DNA of 64,000 nucleotides from contig CM054058.1 in the NCBI GenBank assembly GCA_028641055.1, positions 495,861,007 to 495,925,006 of the forward strand. Reading direction: 5' to 3'. Within the stretch, counting starts at the first letter, position 1, and each line of letters opens with the position of its first letter. This document shows positions 22,669 to 33,355 of this stretch, piece by piece. The notes below the pieces were generated by a model. It ran no database searches. It was not told the DNA's origin and worked only from the letters and a program-made list of their open reading frames with translations. This DNA is from Alopecurus myosuroides. Taxonomy: Eukaryota > Streptophyta > Magnoliopsida > Poales > Poaceae. The translations under genes were made by a program, and so were the position numbers.

Positions 22669-24036
22669 TGATGTCTACGCACGCTTCTATTCTTGTAGAC
22701 AGTGTTGGGCCTCCAAGTGCAGAGGTTTGTAGAACAACAGCAAGTTTCCCTTAAGTGGATCACCCAAGGTTTATCAAACTCAGGGAGGTAGAGGTCAAAG
22801 ATATCCCTCTCAAGCAACCCTGCAATTAAGATACAAGAAGTCTCTTGTGTCCCCAACACACCCAATATAATTGTCAGGTATATAGTGCACTAGTTCGGCG
22901 AAGAGATAGTGAAATGCGAGTAATATGGATGGTTATAAGCAATAATAGCAATCTGAAATAAATATGGTAGAAAGAAAACATGTAGCAGAACAGGCGGAAA
23001 ACGGTGTTTCAATGCTTGGAAACAAGGCCTAGGGATCCTACTCTCACTAGTGGACACTCTCAACAATGATCACATATTTGAATAACAAAATATATTATCT
23101 TCACTATGCTACTCTTAACCCTCTCCGGTTGGGTAACAAACACTAATCATTGCGTAAGGCTGCAAAAAAGCATTCCCATGTCTAGTTAGCCCCACGCTGT
23201 CACTATGAGAGCCCTAGAAGGTACTAGACAAACACCACAATTCATAGAGGAGACACACACGATGTGCACACTCTCACCTTCACACCGCGGGACAAGGTGA
23301 CTCCAAAGTTTATATTAATAAAACACTTGAGTAGCACAAGATGAAGAGTAACATCTACTTATTCAACTAGATTAGAAAGCTCACGGTCACATATAGATCA
23401 CACCATGGGAGAGAAAGATGAACCACATAGCTACCGGTAGAGCCTTCAGCCTCGGGGGAGAACTATTCCCTCCTCATCATAGGAGATAGCAACGGCGATG
23501 GAAATGGCGGTGGATTCGATGGAGATGGTTTCCGGGGGGCACTTCCCCATCCCGGCAGGGTGCTAGACCAGAGATCTGTCCCCTGAAACTTGTCGGCGGC
23601 GGCGGCGGAGCTACAGATGTGTTTTGTAGAAAAGTCGATTCTTTTAGGGTTTTCCCTCGGGGGAGTATAAATAGGCGAAAGGGCAAAAAAGGTGGAGCCC
23701 TGGGGGCCCCACACCACCCCCCGGCGCGGCCAGGGGGCGCGCCGCCCAATGGTGTGGACCCCTGAGGGCCCCCTCCGGGTCTCTTCGGGACTCCGTGGAA
23801 CCTTCGAGAATTCTAAGACTTCCGGGCTTCGAATTTTCCAATTCCGAGAATATTTCCAGAACAACTTTTCTAAAACTAAAAACAGCAGAAAACATGGAAC
23901 TGGTTCTGTGGCATCGTGTCAATAGGTTAGTCCAAAAAATCGATAAAAATGACATAAAGAAGGGATAAAACATGTAGCAATTGGCATAATATCATTATGG
24001 AACATCAGAAATTATAGATACATTGGAGACGTATAA
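22669..24036 (-). repeat. LTR of array B, middle copy, full length
   Basis: 1368 bp; on the minus strand it begins at 24036 and ends CATCA at 22669. It contains a TATTTATA core near 23667-23674 and an AAACCCTAA motif downstream. This is the best preserved LTR of the array. Element C lies 8 bases beyond its outer edge. Confidence 0.8.
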
Positions 24037-24044
24037 AGCATCCC

Positions 24045-24920
24045 TGTCGGGGGGCTACCCCCGAGTAGGGGTAAGGCAGGTGGTAAAATGAAGTCAGGGT
24101 ACTATTTACCGGGTAAACGACTCCGGGTACCCTCTACCCGGTAGTTTCTATTCGGTCATAAGTATTGAAGGCCAAGAGACGATAAGGAGAAAGATTATAA
24201 TCGTCCGGGTAGCGATCAAGTGGTCCGAGTAGATGGGCTGCGTTCCTACTCGGGCAAGAAGTCAATGGAGGCGTTCTGATAAGATCCCGCGTATCCTGTA
24301 GCCGTACAGACGTGCGGTTCAACTTACGGAGCGCGTGATTATCCACGCTACGGCGTGGCTACAGTGAGGTAGGCGCTTGTCAAGTCCTGTCACTGATAGA
24401 GGGGACAGGATATGAGGTAGGGCCTACTCTGTGTGACTGACAGGGTGGACAAGTCATGTCAGCCGGACGGCGTGGCGACTTCTCGCACCCGCGTCAGCGA
24501 GAAGCCGGAGGCGTGCTCTGCTTCACAGTAGGCATGTCCGATTGGTTGTACCTTTTAGTCTTTGTTTATTCGGCTGGGCACCAGTATATAAGGTGCCCTG
24601 CCCCCTCCTACGCGAGGGACGTTGCCCCAGATCGCATTTATTACAAGAGCTAGCACTAGAGCGAGAGAGAACAACAGAGTGGCTACTCGGGTGAGAGGCA
24701 AAGTTGTACTGTGGCTACTCGGAGATTATACATACAGAGAGATAGGCAGGAGTAGGGGTGTTACCTCCACACGAGGGCCCCGAACCTGGGTAGTTCTTGG
24801 TGTTTGCAGTGTTACCTGAGCGCGGCTACTCGCCGTGCGATCCCTCCCCGGATACCTACAGCGTCCATCGGCCCCAAACTTAAGCCATCCCATGGCATCT
24901 GTCTTCTCCACACCACGACA
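24045..24920 (+). repeat. 5' LTR of element C
   Basis: 876 bp from TGTCGGGGGG to ACCACGACA. It is paired with 38251-39128 at roughly 96 percent identity by eye and followed at once by the primer-binding site. It is rich in TACTCGG motifs. Confidence 0.95.
24585..24591 (+). promoter_or_regulatory. TATA box of the 5' LTR of element C
   Basis: TATATAA lies in the context CCAGTATATAAGG. The same box is conserved in the 3' LTR at 38793-38799 despite flanking substitutions. It would drive gag-pol transcription about 330 bases before the LTR end. Confidence 0.65.
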
Positions 24921-24922
24921 GT

Positions 24923-24940
24923 TGGCGCCCACTGTGGGGC
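24923..24940 (+). other. Primer-binding site of element C
   Basis: TGGCGCCCACTGTGGGGC starts two bases after the LTR end and matches the TGGCGCCCAC...GGGGC type usual in Tat-like plant Gypsy elements. Confidence 0.85.
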
Positions 24941-25111
24941 CAGCAGCGGCGCTGGCTGGGGTTCATATTCGGACGGGACCGATTTCTGCTTCGGGAGAGC
25001 GCGTGGTCTGTGGCCTTGTCCACAGATTCGGCGCTTTCGATTTCGTCACCGACAACACCGGCGATTTCGGCGGCAGGCCCGTGCTAGCAGGCGGCTCGGT
25101 GCTTTCCTTCG

Positions 25112-27475
25112 GTGCGCATCTGGTCTACGTCGCCACCACCGTCATCCGCGAGTTCCCAGGAGGTGCTCGTCGCGGAAGATCCTCCTGCTGTACTCGCTGC
25201 CCGCGGGAAGCCTTCTGGTTGCTCTGCGGACAGAGTGGAGGTGATGATGACAGGCCCGGCTATCGATGCCAGGAAAGGCGCGGCCGCTACCGCGGGAGTC
25301 ATCAAGGAACCAGCTGGTGCGAGGGTCCACAAGCCCTACGGCATGCCCCACAACATTCCGGGTTACGTGGCTCCTTCCACGTCTACGGCGATACCAGCTG
25401 CTCGCGGAGATGCCACCGTGCAGCTGGGCATGCCACGGGCTAACGAGGCGGAACTCGCCGCCTTGAGGGCGCAACTCGAGCAGCAGCGTCAAGCGCTACT
25501 CGCGGAGTCCCAGGAGCTCGAGAAGGTTAGGCTTGAGCTTAACCTAGATCAAAATGAGTACAACAGAGCACACAATTTTACTCCTGTTTCTAGGCTGCCT
25601 AGCAAGATAGGCGCTATCCGTCGCAACTTAGGCTCTGAGTTAGCCAGAGATGGTAGGGCTGCTAGCCAAACTGCTAGTTTGAACACTGCTACTAGGCCCA
25701 GATACAGCTCCCCTGCCAAAACTCTTAGGGCTGCAGAGGCAGTTGCTGCTGAGTTGCCGCATCTCACTGGTGACGCGCGCGCTAGGCAGCATGATAGGTT
25801 GAATGAGCTAGTGCTAGAAGCTGGCAGGCAGAACGAAGAGTTCCGGAAAGACAATCCGGGAGCTGACGCTTCTCAGGTTGTGCACTCGCATGCGGTCAGA
25901 TCTGTGGATCAGGCCTCATCGCCGCTTCCTGGCAATGAAAGGGACCAGAGTGTGAACTCTGGGAAGAGCAAACAGATGCAGGTGTACGACCCGGCTGCCG
26001 CCGGAAAATAGCACACTGTGGCGCGACAGCCCGGTCAGGAACACAACTCTGCAGGAGCAGACTATCAAGCCACTAAAGCTCACATGAAGGGGCAAGGAGG
26101 AAACCACGCGGGAACATCGCGGCATCATGCTGCCAACCCGGTCCAGCAGAGAGTGCGGCAGCCAGCAGCTGTGCAGCCGCAAGTAGTTGTGGCAGTAGCC
26201 AACCCGGTTGTTCAACCCGGCCCCGTGCCGCAGGACCGCTACGACGATGGGTACTCGGCAATGGAGATGGCCGGCTACGCTGACCCAAGAGACATCACTA
26301 ATCGTTTGGGTGATCGCATGCTGGAGTCCAGCAATGCAAGATACAAGTTGGACCGGATTAATCGGTCAGCACAGATGGAGACGACGGGGCCACCTGGCCC
26401 AGCCTGTTTTGGTAACCGCATCATGGGAGAGCCTTCTGTGAACAAGTTCCAGTTGGCTAGAGGGACCAAGTGCTACGATGGAAGCACCAAGCCAGAAGAC
26501 TGGCTGAGTGACTACGTTACCGCTGTGCACATCGCAGGCGGCAACCGGAGATGGGTCGTGAGATACGTTCCCCAGATGCTGGAGGGCCCTGCCCGGATCT
26601 GGTTGAACAACTTGCCCAAGGACAGTATTAAATGCTGGCTTGACTTCTCAGAAGCCTTCATCAGCAACTTCACCAGCACATACAAGAGGCCGAATAGGCC
26701 GTAGCAGCTTTTAGCTTGCAAGCAGCGAGAAGAGGAGACTGACCGAGAGTACCTTACTCGGTGGAGCACACTGAGGAACACCTGCGAGGGTGTGAATGAG
26801 TCACATGCAATCGCCTGGTTTGCTCAAGGCTGCAGGCATGGCAGCATGTTGTGGCAAAAGCTGCAGAGAGAGATGCCGAGTACGCTCGTCGAGACGATCA
26901 AGATCGCTGATATGTATGCACTCGGAGACCCTACTCAGCCTCTGCTCGATGCATTCGAGCCGAGAAGGAAGCACCATGATGGCCACACACGACAAGATTT
27001 CCGCAACAAGCGCAGAGGTGACCGACCTAATACTCGGTATGATGCCGAAAAAGTGAATGTTGTGAACCAAGACCATGCGGCTGCTGGGAGTAGCCAAAGG
27101 CAGAAAACTGCTGGAGCCCAATACGGGCAGAACCAGAATCAGGGCCAAGGCATCAAGAAGCCATACAGTGCTCCCCAGCAGGGTAGCGGCAACCCGGACA
27201 GCGGAGATGCTCAGAAATTTATCTTTGAGAACATGAAGGTCGGGCCATGCAGCTTCCATACCCGGCATCCGAGTAGGCCAGCCAACCACACTACCCGGCA
27301 GTGCAGCTGGTGGGACCGCATCAAGAGTGAAGGTTTTGGTCAGCTTCCCCCTCCTCCTCCTCTGCCGCCTACGAATGCCTATGTGCAGCCTATTCGGGCA
27401 GCTGCTCCCAGGCCTGCAGTGCATCCGAGAAGGGAGAACATGAACCAAGTGGCTCAGGGAGCCAACCGCAACTAG
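25112..27475 (+). pseudogene. gag of element C, with three in-frame stops
   Basis: One reading frame runs from 25112 through TAG codons at 26009-26011, 26702-26704 and 27473-27475. The N-terminal part has a coiled-coil-like stretch (residues about 115-145, rich in Glu, Gln and Leu). The retrotransposon gag core follows at about 26450-26935 (KCYDGSTKPEDWLSDY, EGPARIWLNNLP, EYLTRWSTLRNTC). Near the C-terminus is a cysteine/histidine cluster (CSFHTRHPSRPANHTTRQC) in the usual nucleic-acid-binding position. The last stop may sit near the natural gag-pol border; the other two fall inside conserved coding sequence. The true start is uncertain because the frame is open upstream of this ATG only for a short way. 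Confidence 0.8.
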
Positions 27476-27526
27476 GACAACCGCAATGACCGCAACCGCA
27501 ACTACTACAACAACAACAAAAACAGG

Positions 27527-27564
<38 letters not shown>

Positions 27565-27565
27565 C
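27527..27565 (+). repeat. (AAC)n microsatellite in the gag-pol region
   Basis: About 13 uninterrupted AAC units within a wider AAC-rich tract (27500-27580). In the gag-pol frame it encodes polyasparagine. The reverse strand gives a polyvaline shadow frame. Confidence 0.9.
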
Positions 27566-27619
27566 GGCAACAATGGTGGTGGAGACCGCAATCAGTACCA
27601 GGAACACCATGAGATCTAC

Positions 27620-28405
27620 ATGGTATTCACCACCGAGCCAAACGACAAGCAGTCGCTGCACAGACGTGCGATGGAGGTAAATGCAGTGATCCCGACTGTG
27701 CCTCACTATCTGCTTTGGTGCGAGCAAGAGATTACCTGGTCCAGAGCTGATCATCCCAAGGTGATGCCCAATCCGGGTACCTATGCTCTGGTGGTGGATC
27801 CCACATTCCTGGGGACCACGAAGAATGTCAGGTTCAGCAAAGTGCTGATTGATAACGGCAGCAGCATCAACATCATGTACCGGGATACCCTGGAGAAGCT
27901 CGGCCTTGCCGAGAACATGCTGCTACCCAGTAGGACTACTTTCCATGGCATTGTGCCGGGATTGTCTTGTGCTCCAATCGGCCGCATCTGGGTAGATGTC
28001 CTATTCGGCACCAGGGAGAATTGCCGCACCGAGTGCCTGCAGTTCGAAGTGGTTGATCTTCAGAGCCCCTACCATGCTCTACTCGGTAGGCCTGCGCTCA
28101 CCAAGTTCATGGCCTCAACCCATGCAGCCTACCTGAAGATGAAGCTACCTGGTCCCAATGGTGTCATCACCATCTCGGGTGATTACAAACGCTCCTTGGA
28201 GTGTGCGTCTGCCGGTTCTCTGCTGGCAGAGTCCATGGTCATTGCTGCCGAGAAGAAGAAGATACATGAGGTGGTTGCTATGGCTCAGGCAGCGCAAGTC
28301 GGTATGCCTGGCTTCCCAGACCTCCCAAGAAACCAAGAAGGTGCAGGTGACCCTGAGTTCCCAGACCGTGTTGCCATTATTGGCGCCGGGTTGGGCGAGA
28401 AATAG
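27620..28405 (+). pseudogene. Aspartic protease region of element C pol
   Basis: In the same frame as gag, this segment carries the retroviral-type protease signature LIDNGSSINIMY, with the catalytic Asp codon at 27851-27853. The usual hydrophobic flap and the LLGRPAL motif follow. A TAG at 28403-28405 ends the open stretch, and the frame continues past it into RT sequence. The protease would cut the gag-pol polyprotein. The protease core itself shows no stop. Confidence 0.75.
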
Positions 28406-28468
28406 GAAAGCGAACTCATCCAATTCCTCCGTGAGAATCGGGACGTCTTCGCATGGTCTAATGAGGAC

Positions 28469-30526
28469 TTGCCGGGTGTCCCGAGGGAGTTGGTTGAGAA
28501 CTCGCTGCACGTGCGTCCTGACGCCAAGCCAGTTAAGCAGGCTATGCGCCGCTTTGGTGATGAGAGGAGGAAAGCTATCGGTGATCAGATCACCAAGTTG
28601 CTGATAAGCGGATTCATCATGGAGGTACTGCATCCGAATTGGCTGGCCAACCCGGTTATGGTTGAGAAGAAGAAGGAGGACCCCAAGGTCAATACTACAT
28701 GACGCATGTGCGTGGACTACACCGACCTGAACAAGGCCTGCCCCAAGGATCCATTCCCGCTACCCCGCATAGATCAGGTGATTGATTCCACTGCCGGGTG
28801 TGAACTTTTGTCTTTCATTGATGCCTACTCTGGTTTCCATCAGATATCTCTCAACCCGGATGATCAAATAAAAACTTCCTTTATTACCCCGTACTGGGCT
28901 TATTGCTATCGTGTTATGTGCTTTGGGTTGCGGAATACTGGGGCTACTTATCAGAGATGCATGCAGAAATGCTTGCATGATCAATTTGGCAAGAATGTGC
29001 ATGTGTGCGTAGATGACATTGTCATCAAAACGAATAAAACACATACTCTTCTTAGTGATATTGAGGAAACCTTTGCCAACTTGCGCAAGTACAGGATGAA
29101 GTTGAATCCGACTAAATGCACCTTTGGCGTTCCGGCTGGCAAGTTACTCGGTTTCTTGGTATCCAGCCGGGGCATTGAAGCCAATCCTTCGAAGATAAAA
29201 GCTATAGAGAGCATGTCTTTGCCGAGATCACTGAAGGATGTGCAGAAGTTCACCGGATGCCTGGCTTCTCTGAGCCGCTTCCTGGGAAGAATGGGTGAGA
29301 ATGCCTTGCCTCTCTATCAGCTGATGAAAAAGAGTGACAAGTTTGTCTGGACACCACAAGCTGATGTGGCATTCAAGGAGCTGAAGACCATGCTGGGTAG
29401 CGCTCCCATCCTGGCAAGCCCGCTACCCAAAGAGCCAATGTTGCTCTCTATTGCGGCTACCAACCGGGTAGTCAGCGTGGTGATAGTGGTGGAGAGAGAA
29501 GAGGAAGGCAAGAAGGTGCAGCGGCCAGTATATTATCTCACCGAGGTGCTATCCAGCTCCAAGCAGAACTACCCGCATTACCAGAAGATGACGTACGGCG
29601 TGTACCTGGGTGCCAAGAAGCTCAAACACTATTTCCAAGAGCACCCCATCACAGTGGTGAGCACTGCTCCCATCTCGGAGATCATGGGCAACAAGGAAGC
29701 AAGCGGCCGAGTAGCCAAGTGGGCAATCGAGCTAGCCGCGTACACTCCTCTATACGCGAGACGAGAAGCAATCAAGTCACAAACTCTGGCGGATTTCTTG
29801 GTGGATTGGGTCGAGATGCAATATGATCCTCCCTTGCCGGAAACCAATTACTGGAAGATGCATTTTCATGGATCCCAAGTGAAGGAAGGCCTTGGTGCTG
29901 GTGTAGTGCTTACGTCACCCAAGCGAGATAAACTCAAGTATGTGCTGCAGATCCATTTCAAAGCATCTAACAATGTGGCCGAGTATGAGGCACTGGTACA
30001 TGGCCTGAGGGTAGCCAAGGAGATTGGGGTGCAGCGTATCGTCTGGTATGGCGACTCGGATTTGGTGATTCAGCAGGTATCCGGCACCTGGGATGCTTTG
30101 GATGCCAACATGGCATCCTACCGGTTTCTGGTGCAAACCATGACTGGCTTCTTTGAAGGGTGTGAGTTTCATCACATCCACCGAGCTGAGAATGATGCAG
30201 CTGATGAGTTGTCCAAGTTGGGGTCTTCTCGGCAGTTTATCCCGGCTGGGATTGCCTTGGAGCATTTGAGAAAGCCATCCATCAAGCCATCCCCCAACTC
30301 GGAATCTATCTTTGTTCCATCTCTGCCAGGAGAGGAAGCTGTGCCCATGGAGATTGACTGGGAGGCTGCAAAAGAGAACCCGGGGACTGTCGTCTCCAAC
30401 CCGGGGACTGGCACATGCAACCCGGGGACTGCTCCATTCGACTCGGGGACTGTCGCATTCATTGAGGGGATCATTCCTCAGTACTCGGGGACTCGCCCCC
30501 AACTCAGAAGAGGTCTTGGTAGCTGA
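28469..30526 (+). pseudogene. Reverse transcriptase and dual RNase H of element C pol
   Basis: The RT N-terminal part at 28469-28702 ends in a TGA (28700-28702) where the family has Trp before the RMCVDYTDLNKACPKD motif. The catalytic box, normally YVDD, reads CVDD at 29006-29017. A Gypsy-type RNase H follows (about 29340-29815), then a second RNase H module (about 29860-30225), as known for Tat-lineage elements. In the second module the first catalytic Asp of the DGS motif is His (codon 29867-29869), while AEYEAL, GDSDLV and NDAAD are kept. A linker of GGGGACT repeats and a frame change at about 30500 end the segment. The protein would be inactive. Confidence 0.85.
30381..30495 (+). repeat. 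Degenerate tandem CGGGGACT repeat in the pol linker
   Basis: Five CGGGGACT motifs at about 30381, 30402, 30422, 30442 and 30484, mostly 20 bp apart, encode an NPGT-type peptide repeat between RNase H and integrase. The motif is also dispersed through the rest of element C. Confidence 0.7.
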
Positions 30527-30621
30527 TCCAATGGAAGTGGACGAACCAGTGTTTCTCACCCGGGAGACACCGAGTTGGGCTCTGCCCATATTATCCTTTC
30601 TAACGAATAGCACGTTGCCAA

Positions 30622-31839
30622 GTGACAAGGTCACAGCCAGGCAGATACAGAGAAGATCCAAGGGCTACAATCATCAACAAGGTGCTGCACAAAAGGAGTC
30701 CTACTGGTGTGCTGCAACGCCACGTTGAGCCAGAAGAAGGAGAAGAAATTCTGATAGAGATACATCAGGGAGAATGCGGACATCACGCCTCTTCTCGGGC
30801 TCTAGTCAACAAGGCTTTTCGGCATGGCTTCTTTTGGCTCACTGCCTTGCGACAAGCTGAAGATATAGTGAGAAAGTGCAACGGGTGCCAGAGGTTTGCA
30901 AGTAAGATTCATATGCCAGCTTCCGAGTTGAAAACCATTCCCATTACTTGGCCATTTGTTTTTTGGTGCTTGGGCATGGTAGGCCCCTTCAAGCCAGCTA
31001 GAGGCAACATGACTCACATCTTGGTCATGTTGGACAAGTTCACCAAGTGGATTGAGGTCAAGCCTATTCGTAAGTGTGATGGAGTCACAACTGTGAGTTT
31101 CCTGAAGGATGTGATCCTGAGATACGGCCACCCGCACAACATCATCACTGATAATGGCACAAACTTTGCTGAGGGTGCATTCGCAAGATTCTGCAGAGAG
31201 AAGCGGATCCGGCTAGATGTTGCGTCTGTTGCGCATCCTGCCTCCAACGGGCAAGTTGAAAGAGCAAATGGCATGGTCCTATCCGGGATAAATCCAAGGC
31301 TGATTGAGCCATTACAACGAACCCCTGGTTGTTGGCTGGACGAGTTGCCGGCGGTGTTGTGGAGTCTAAGGACTACCCCTAACCGATCAACCGGATACAC
31401 ACCATTCTTCCTGGTATATGGAGCTGAGACCGTGTTGCCCACTAACCTAGAGCATGACTCGCCCCGAGTAACCCTCTACACTGAGGCGGAGGCGAGACAA
31501 GCTCGAGAAAATGACGTTGACCTGCTAGAAGAAGCAAGAGAGTTAACTCTGTCACGTTCAGCTGTCTATCAGAAAAACTCGAGGCGTTATCACAGCCGGA
31601 AAGTAAACCCAACGGTTTTCCGAGAAGGAGACATGGTCCTTAGGCTCGTGCAGCGCACGGCCGGGATGTACAAGCTGTCCCCTCCGTGGGAAGGGCCTTT
31701 CATTGTGAGCAAGGCTCTACACAATGATGCCTATTACCTAGTTGACGCACAGGCACCCCAGAAGAATAGACCGGATAGAGCAGGAGAGGAATCAAAGCGT
31801 CCCTGGAACGTAGCTCTACTCTGCCGTTTTCATTCATGA
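30622..31839 (+). pseudogene. Integrase of element C pol
   Basis: The zinc-binding region (HQGECGHHASSRALV then CNGCQRF) is followed by the DDE core. The first acidic residue, normally in a GLDMVGPF motif, is Gly at 30973-30975. The second Asp (ITDNGTNF) is at 31150-31152 and the Glu (GQVERANG) at 31258-31260, giving the expected 35-residue D-E spacing. The C-terminal region (REGDMVLRLV, PPWEGPFIV) is present and ends in a TGA. It lies in a different frame from RT, with two frame changes at about 30500 and 30660. The loss of the first Asp alone should abolish integration. Confidence 0.9.
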
Positions 31840-32476
31840 GCAAAAAGTTGTATGTATCTCCTCAACCGAGTTAAAATTCTAGTCGGCACTCCGAATTCAA
31901 ACTCGGGGACTGCCCTTGTCCAAATTTGCTCTGTGTTATTCTACTCTGTTTTACTTTGTCTACTTGGTTGATTTACTTAGAATTTCATAAGCATATATAG
32001 TACTGTGTTTAAACCCAAGGGCAAACTCTTCGACTCTGCTTCTGTCCGCAACCCGGCTTCATGGCAAGCAAGAGAACAAGCCAAAGGTCAATGAACACAC
32101 AAAAAACTGCTACGGAAAATAAAAGTGCTTCAACAGAGTAGGGTGTTCTTTACTATTTTCTCTCATTTCGGCTAAGTGGTGGGCAGCGTTACCATGCATT
32201 TTTTCTAAGTGCCTAAGTATTTGAAACTCAAACTTTGAAATATTGTGACTCGACTACCAAAAAAGCCATAAGTGGCAGGTAAGAGCTAAGACAAAGAGAA
32301 TGAGTGGATAAAAATGCAACTCAGGGACTTGCATAGAAACACAACCCGGCATTGAGCCAGAGTTGCTAAACTGTTAAACAAATAAACTAAGTACCAAAGG
32401 ACATAATTGTACCGATTACATATGCACCCGGCATCCCGGGGATCTGATAAAAGTTTGGAGATAAGGCTTGCAGGAA
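31840..32476. other. Spacer between integrase and the antisense gene
   Basis: Non-coding. It contains scattered ACTCGGGGACT-like motifs (31904, 32322) and would hold the 3' UTR of gag-pol on one strand and of the antisense gene on the other. No terminator signal could be fixed. Confidence 0.5.
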
Positions 32477-33355
32477 TTACACAACAGTAGAAGCAGTGTT
32501 GTCCACGTCGGTGTTGGCAGAGGCAGCTAGATCGGAAGTTGCTGTAGCCGCGGAGATGGGATCCGTTGCAGAGTTGGAGGATGGAGTAGATTGAGTCCTG
32601 GGCAGAGGGTAGATGCCGGATGGCGCAACCCTAGTCGTGCCCAACTCAGGAGCTAGGTCTTGGATCACCATCTCGGTGGTGATGGTGGCCTCCTGCGCGG
32701 TGGGCTGCAGCTTCTTGGCCTCTGGGTTGGCTGCCAACCCGGAGTCCTCGACATTGCCTTGCTGCTCGTTCCTCTCCGTCCCCTTGGCCTCCTTCTGCTC
32801 GGATCCCTCCTCCTCGGCACCCTCCTCAAACTCGGCAAAGTCTTCGTCATCAAAGTCATCATCCTCGTCATCATCCTCTTCTCCGACATCCGTGTCAGGC
32901 TCGGTGGGGCCGTCGATGAAGGTGCTTATATCCGCATAGGAGGCAAGCTCGTAGGCCACCTCTTTTCGGCGAGTGACGCAATCAGGATCTTCAGTCCACT
33001 TGGAGTCTTGGCGGCGCGTACTGATCCTTTTGAGATCCAAGTTCTCGTACCAGGACAGGATGAAGTGCAGCAGCTCGTCAGCTCCTGCCCGAGCTGCAGA
33101 GGCTCGCCATTTCTTGAGCTCCACCTTAACCTCATCCAGGTGATCGGCAATTGCGCGGAAGGTTTCCGGGACGTCCTTGTCGGGCCAGAAGAGCTTGTGC
33201 AGCTTGATACCAGTAGACACCATGGAGGTGCCCAGGCCCTTGAGGGAGCGGATTTGCGTCTTGAGGTTGAGGAGATGGTTGTTGATGCTGGATGTGTTGT
33301 CAATATTCATACCAGAAGCGGCCCTAGCCTGTCTTGCCTTGTCCATAGCAGGCAC
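32477..33355 (-). pseudogene. Last exon region of the antisense gene
   Basis: 292 open codons with a helical N-terminal part (LLHFILSWYENLDLKRIS), a long acidic run (GEEDDDEDDDFDDEDFAEF, about residues 158-185) and a Ser/Thr/Ala-rich tail. It is continuous with upstream exons only through splicing, so its first Met need not be a start. The composition suggests a non-globular charged protein. Confidence 0.5.

Noticed and set aside
26801..27754. 317-codon minus-strand ORF with a polyvaline stretch
   Set aside because: It is the reverse of gag-pol, and the valines come from the (AAC)n microsatellite. No domain.
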